NCBI GenBank assembly: GCA_014529385.2
Contig: CM043965.1
Span: 58,994,933-59,058,932 of the forward strand
Origin: Adiantum capillus-veneris
Taxonomy: Eukaryota; Streptophyta; Polypodiopsida; Polypodiales; Pteridaceae
Length of the DNA: 64,000 nt
Reading direction: 5' to 3'
Part shown: one piece after another, positions 59,050 through 64,000 of the stretch
Layout of the letters: each line of letters begins with the position of its first letter
How positions within the stretch are numbered: position 1 is the first letter of the stretch
Program-made: the position numbers and the translations under genes
Notes under the pieces: generated by a model
Database searches by the model: none
Seen by the model: only the letters and a program-made list of their open reading frames with translations
What the model was told of the DNA's origin: nothing

Positions 59050-60610
59050 CCTCTAATGAACTCCTTCCCAAAATTTTGCACCAGCATGCAGGGATAATTC
59101 TATTAGCTTTCCAAAATATTTTGGTTTATAAGGATGCAACGACAAATTTAGAGGAAAAATTGTAACTTGTTTAGCATTAGACATTGCTTTACTTTAAATA
59201 CAAATTAGCAACAAAAATTAATGTAACTTATCACCCTACTCCAATTGCTTGTTTGTGGAAGCCTGGCAAGAAGTTGCATTGTCCAAAACACTTTGAACTT
59301 CAGCCAATACACGAGCATCTGAACTGGCAATAGGACTTAGCGTGTGTATAGAAGAAAGGTGAACTCTTGAAAGATGTAGTACAATGGCTTAAGAGTCCCA
59401 TAGCTTGGTGTAAACATAATGCACTTAGGTAGGAGATTATGGATGCATGTAGGGTAGAATGATCACAAAACACATGCAAGGAAGTGCAAGGAGTGTGATA
59501 TTTGTGCAAGGAGAGCATGGTTATGGAAGTTGGTGCAAACATTGGCTGCACTTTGTCCGACTACTAGGTGGAGAATGTGCAAGCGCTTGAAGTAACCGTT
59601 CTTGCATTGTACATCACTTAGGATCTAGAGTGATAAGGGACACATGTGGGTTCCCATTGGTCATAGTACATTAAGGCATAGTGACCTTGGGTAGGGTAAA
59701 AGGTCCTCATTTTCACAAATGAAACTATCAAAATGTTGAATTTAGTGTTAATGCAGAAAGAAAACTATCAAAATTTCAAAAAAGGATAATATTTACAACT
59801 CGTACACATATTACAGAGGGGGTCGAATTGACTATAGCAACACCGTAGAAAGGGGGGTATATGGGTTCATTAGAATTTGTAGATAGGGGATTGGGCTAGT
59901 GATATGGGTTTTGTAGATAGAGTGTTTTTCCCATATAATCGCACGCAAGTGACATCCCTCCCTAAGTATAAGTGAATCCCCCGGGTCCACCCTACCAAAT
60001 AGAGCACTGCTAGGGGAAGGTACATCATTAGTCTTTTGAGTTTTCACAAATTCTAAGGCAATGCCAATGAATGTGACTTTCCTATAGTCAAACCTCTTTG
60101 ATAGGTTTCTTGTGCATCTTGACTCATTGAAGATAACATGTGAACTGTGAATTTCTTTGCGAGATTTCAAGTGCTAGAGAAGATATTCCATCTCTCTATG
60201 CACCACAATCAAGGAAAACACACTTATGTGACTTTGAACCTAGTTTTTTTTTCATCTCTTTGGGCACATATGCATATGCCTTGCATTCAAAGACATGCAG
60301 ATGATTGTAATGTGATATTTTTTTTTGGATCACAATTCCTCTAGAATCTGGTAATCCAATGGTGTACTAGGTGACCTATTAATGATGCATATTGCTATCA
60401 ATACTACCTTTCCCAAAAATCTTGAATCAAATTTGCCATAGAGAGCATGGCTGTGACTTTCTTTTGAATTGTTTGATTTGTCCTTTTTGCAACTTCATTT
60501 CAATTAGGTGTGTAAGGTGCATCGAGCTACCTTTGTGAGCATGCTAGACGTGAAAGGGGTGCATGGTGCATGCAAAGTGTGAGGGAGAAGCAGGAGACAC
60601 ACAATGTGGA
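59050..60610. other. Non-coding stretch
   Basis: Only short ORFs without recognisable motifs; AT-rich. Nothing else that I can support. Confidence 0.5.
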
Positions 60611-60616
60611 TGGAAG

Positions 60617-61013
60617 AACTCACGACAATGTGAGAGAGCCCCTTATTCTTCTATCTATTAGAGAATAAGGAGAGTGTGTAGATGATGGACAATTGAATCA
60701 CCTGGCACATGTGATCAGGGTAAGAGGCACACCACCTTTACCCAACAATCTCCCACTTAAAGGTGAATGTGCCAATAAGTGGTAGATTGTTTGGGTAAAG
60801 GTGGTGTGCCTCAATCTTCTCCTTCCTTGCACTACTCTGCATGCATTGTGCGCCACTTTTGCACCCAATACACTCACAAGTGGTATCAGAGAAACTCACC
60901 ACAATGTGAGAGAGCACCTTATTCTTATATTTAGTAAAGAATAAGATGTGTGTACAGATGATGGGTGGTCAGATACATCCATCTGGGTAAGAGGCACACA
61001 ATCTTTACCCCAA
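60617..61013. repeat. Direct repeats of about 125 bp flanking an inverted repeat
   Basis: Copies at 60617-60745 and 60893-61013 share ACTCACSACAATGTGAGAGA, CCTTATTCTT and GGGTAAGAGGCACAC. Between them lies a foldback: 60724-60759 pairs with 60776-60812 (GAGGCACACCACCTTTACCC against its complement) around a 16-base loop. TGGTATCAGAG at 60881-60891 looks like a primer-binding site. It may be a scrambled or miniature LTR element. Confidence 0.6.
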
Positions 61014-62727
61014 TAGCCTCTTAATACCTCTCTTGCTATAAAAATTCTTAAAATCCTTGAAGATGCATTCTCTACCATCATTTGTTCTCAAGATTTTGAT
61101 CTTCTTGCCATACTAATTCTATACCAATGCTAAGAGTTTCAGGAAAGTAGAGAAGATTTGATGCTTATGATGCAAATGATAAACCGAGACCTTTCTAGTG
61201 GAATCATCTTGAAAATCACAAAATAACTAGCTCACCCTAGATACTTGGTAGCCATAAGTCCACAAACATTAGTAAGCATTATCCTTGCAAGGTCAAAAAT
61301 ACTTCTAGACCATCAATCCTCAAATATGCACTCTAAAAAATCATAATTGTCTATAGATGCAAATTATAAGTCATTAAAAATTATGTTTAAAATACCTAAC
61401 ATGTGCTCCTTAGCATTAGGAACGTGCCTCAACAACCGAATACATGAAACGTCACTCGGAATGATAGATATGTCTCTCGGAAGGTCATGGGAGCTGATGT
61501 TTGGATCTTGTAAAATGCTTGCAACATTGATATCCGCACGTAGAGATCCTCAAGGATATCACAACGGCGCTCTTGGAATCTTGATGCAATGATCATGCAG
61601 TGATATGTAAAGAGATGAATACTTTAAGGTTCCCAACACAGAAGATTGGGGCGACTTGATAGATTTCCTTTCTTTATCATCATGTTCCATTGACGACACC
61701 TTACTCCGATTCCTCAAAGCAAGGATATGAGCAACAGACGAGAGGAAGTCATTATCCATCATGGTTGTGGTTGTAAGGATCATACACCACAAGCCAGCTC
61801 AATAAATCAAGGATTCTAATGGAAGCTATTTTCTATAACATAAAAATGAAATCCCATTGACATATTTAGAATCCATAAACAACATCTTTATCCCCACGTT
61901 TAAGAGGCACAACCGCCATCCATAAATCCTAAATATGATATGAAACTTATTCTAAACTAAATAATAATCTTGTGAAAAGTACTTGACTAATTGGGTTCAT
62001 TAGTCCGTAGACATAGATCCGTTAGGATACTAGTCTCCCACTTTCCACACCACACTCACCCATTTTTCTTGTTTTCTAATCACTACCACATTGTTTTACA
62101 TATACAAACATTGTTCCTTTATTAATTTTGGGCATAGGTTCTTTCATACAACCCTTCAAACATCACCAAAACAACTCTTTCTCAAACAAGGCCTAATGAA
62201 AATAGTTCTATAATTCCACAAAAAATGAATCTTTCAATTATGCTTGAGAGTTGCCGCTACCCATGGACTTTCTCTGTCTAACCAATAGAGTCTTTGCAAA
62301 GGATTTATTTATTTGCTAACCACAAAATGTGCAAGCTTTCCCAATCGCTAACCTTAGGGGGAATCTCGCTAATCGGAGGGCATCCTACTAACCACAAGGG
62401 ATCTTGCTAACCACAAGGGACAAAAAGAGAGTTGCTAAACCTCAGCTTATTCTCCACTAACCGTGAAACCATCTGGAAACAAGATATTATTTCAGCAATC
62501 GTTTTCTCTAAGTGATTCCTCAAACATGATTAACTAACTCCTAATATCAAACGAAAACAGTTTATCAAACAATAACCATTGATCAAACAATTCTTTCACT
62601 ACCCTACAAAATCATATGTTTGTTTCTTGTGATATAATCATGCTTCTTTGACAGTTTAAGGGAATTCCTAGGCTTGACTTACCTACCATCATGTATAATA
62701 ATGCAAAATTATTAATTCATCTTACCA
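61014..62727. other. Non-coding stretch with a GCTAACC mini-repeat
   Basis: No gene recognised. Between 62346 and 62420 short units of type GCTAACCACAAGGGATCTT recur about four times with variation. Confidence 0.45.
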
Positions 62728-62905
62728 AATTAGCAACATGTTTGACTATTTCTCGTGGTTGAGCTTGAGTGGATTCGACTTCTTCCACAGTCGATACCTT
62801 TGCTTATGCTACAATTGGAGTAGTTGATGTCTTCCTTTGCACCTTTCTTGGAGGTGGAGTGGCATGAGCGTCCTTCGAGCTTCGAGTCACTCATTTTGGG
62901 GCCAT
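62728..62905 (-). pseudogene. Gag-like N-terminal remnant
   Basis: From the ATG at 62905 the minus frame reads MAPK, stop, VTRSSKDAHATPPPRKVQR, then more basic sequence, another stop, and KVSTVEEVEST. A Pro/Lys-rich start with this style is common in plant gypsy Gag. It ends at a donor-like GTAAGA (62727). It may instead be a decayed host exon. Confidence 0.3.
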
Positions 62906-63109
62906 CGTATCAAGATAGAGAAGAGGGAAAGAGAGAAAGAGAACTCAACAATCCGAGGGACAACACGACGACGGTACAGAAGGAGTTGGAGATGGATATG
63001 GATTGAGGGTGAGAGGTTGAGGGAGAGAAGGTAACTCCGGTGAGACAAGGCAAGAGAGCTTTCATTTCTGAGAAGTTCGGTGTGTGTGTTGAAAGTAAAG
63101 GGAGAGAGG

Positions 63110-63120
63110 TCTTTATATAG
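63110..63120 (-). promoter_or_regulatory. TATA box of an LTR-like promoter
   Basis: CTATATAAAG on the minus strand, about 210 bp upstream of the gag-like ATG at 62905, with a CT-rich leader between. This probably lies in an LTR ending (plus strand) GATACATTACA at 63611. Confidence 0.45.
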
Positions 63121-63611
63121 GCTCTCAAGGCCAAAATCAAAAGCTAAGAATAGTGAAAAGCAGAGAGATAAATTTGCGCACATTCGAAGTTTTTTTAATT
63201 GTTGTAAAATTTTTAAAATTTTTTACGGGCATGTATCTCAATCCATGATTTTGAGTCTCTAATTTTAGGATAAGTTTGGCTTCCAAGAAAAGAAGCTTTA
63301 AACTTAACTTACTTCTCTTGCTTCTCTAAAAATCCTCTTTCTTTCCTAAAATACTCCTATTCTTTCTTTCCTAAAATTACTCCTTCTTCCTTAAGGGTCA
63401 ACTCTTATCTTAGATGTAGTCTTTACGTTTAAGTTTCCCATATCAACCTATTGTTTTCAAGTGAATAAGGGCCATAATTAATAGTTCCAGAGTCCAATTT
63501 TCGATCTGATCATTTCGTTGGAACGCTCTATGACTTAACAAAATGGGAACCTTAAACACTTTTAAAAAGTAAATGAAATAGGTTTTATTGAAAAATGTTG
63601 GATACATTACA

Positions 63612-64000
63612 ATTTCTCCAACTTAGGGATTCAAGTTGTCCTCATCTCGCAAAAAAGTGAGGGTAGTCCTTCTTTAGGTGGTTTCATCTTCCCATGTTGC
63701 ATCTTCTTCAGGATAGTCCCACCACTGAAAAGGTGTTCTATGAGAACTCTATTTCAAAGAATCTTCTCTCAAGACTCCAAAATTTTAGAAGGTTGGAGCT
63801 CCAAGATGTTTTGAGTAGGCATGACAATTTTTTCATCATTGAGGAGTTGATCATTGTTGGGAATATAAGGTTTGAATAAGCTTACATGAATACGTCGTGG
63901 ACTTTGATGTGAACTTGCAACTTCAACTTGTAAGCTTGGGTTTCTATACACTTGATCACTTTGTAAGGACCACCATAATGTGGGCTAAGCTTCTTATACT
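63612..64000 (-). pseudogene. Ty3/gypsy pol 3' end: integrase C-terminus with chromodomain remnant
   Basis: Starting at the right edge, the minus strand reads KKLSPHYGGPYKVIKCIETQ and LQVHIKVHDVF, the GPY/F-type integrase tail. After a frame change it reads RIHVSLFKPYIPNNDQ, and after another QWWDYPEEDATWEDE, a chromodomain-like end. The trailing DEDNLNP, stop, is the usual gypsy terminus before the purine tract. Most of pol lies outside the window. It would guide integration, but the frames are broken here. Confidence 0.85.

Noticed and set aside
60881-60891. Primer-binding site as proof of a copia element here
   Set aside because: It is not placed next to an LTR end in either orientation, so alone it does not define an element.

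Overview
The window reads as nuclear DNA of a land plant with a large, repeat-rich genome. The signs are plant-type Ty1/copia elements primed by initiator tRNA-Met, Ty3/gypsy relatives, a hAT transposon, short GT-AG introns, and very long AG/CT, AT and CA microsatellites. No rRNA, tRNA, CRISPR or bacterial-style operon is visible. A fern or another non-angiosperm is my guess from overall texture only; the sequence does not prove it.

Layout. 1-4990: two convergent intron-containing genes. The plus-strand gene is of unknown function. The minus-strand gene is an apparently intact four-exon gene (2065-4741) with transposase-like (RNase H/DDE-like) motifs, and its last exon was recovered only by following splice phase. 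5000-6740: non-coding, with a 382-bp tandem duplication and an (AT)25 run. 6743-9070: decayed protein-kinase gene. 9290-11270: (GA)n, then a broken hAT transposase (minus) with a 131-bp internal duplication. 11271-13610: AT-rich non-coding DNA with recurring GTGTGTG phrases. 13828-19360: a complete but decayed copia element (minus) with a perfect GGTCC target duplication. 19366-23877: non-coding.

23878-33792 is a gypsy-like gag-protease region (minus), split by a young copia element (27501-32691, plus). That copia is nearly intact: its LTRs differ at about six positions, and gag-pol is broken by a 5' frameshift and two in-frame TAG codons. 34220-35830 is a diverged ~275-bp tandem array whose monomer carries a palindromic core. 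36094-36487 is a 197-bp near-perfect tandem duplication. 37100-39640 is the 5' end of another gypsy-like element (minus).

39645-57019 is the most structured region. A long-LTR element (called C) encodes only Gag-like proteins. Its 5' LTR is split by a LTR-A-LTR-B-LTR array of a related Gag-only family. This is a nested, three-LTR, apparently non-autonomous system resembling TR-GAG elements. 57020-64000 holds a strong 153-bp foldback, a possible orphan exon, a second foldback with flanking direct repeats, and at the right edge a gypsy pol 3' end (minus) next to an LTR-like promoter and a gag-like start.

Together this is mainly a record of nested mobile elements. The best candidates for undescribed biology are the intact four-exon transposase-like gene with its convergent neighbour, and the Gag-only long-LTR family.
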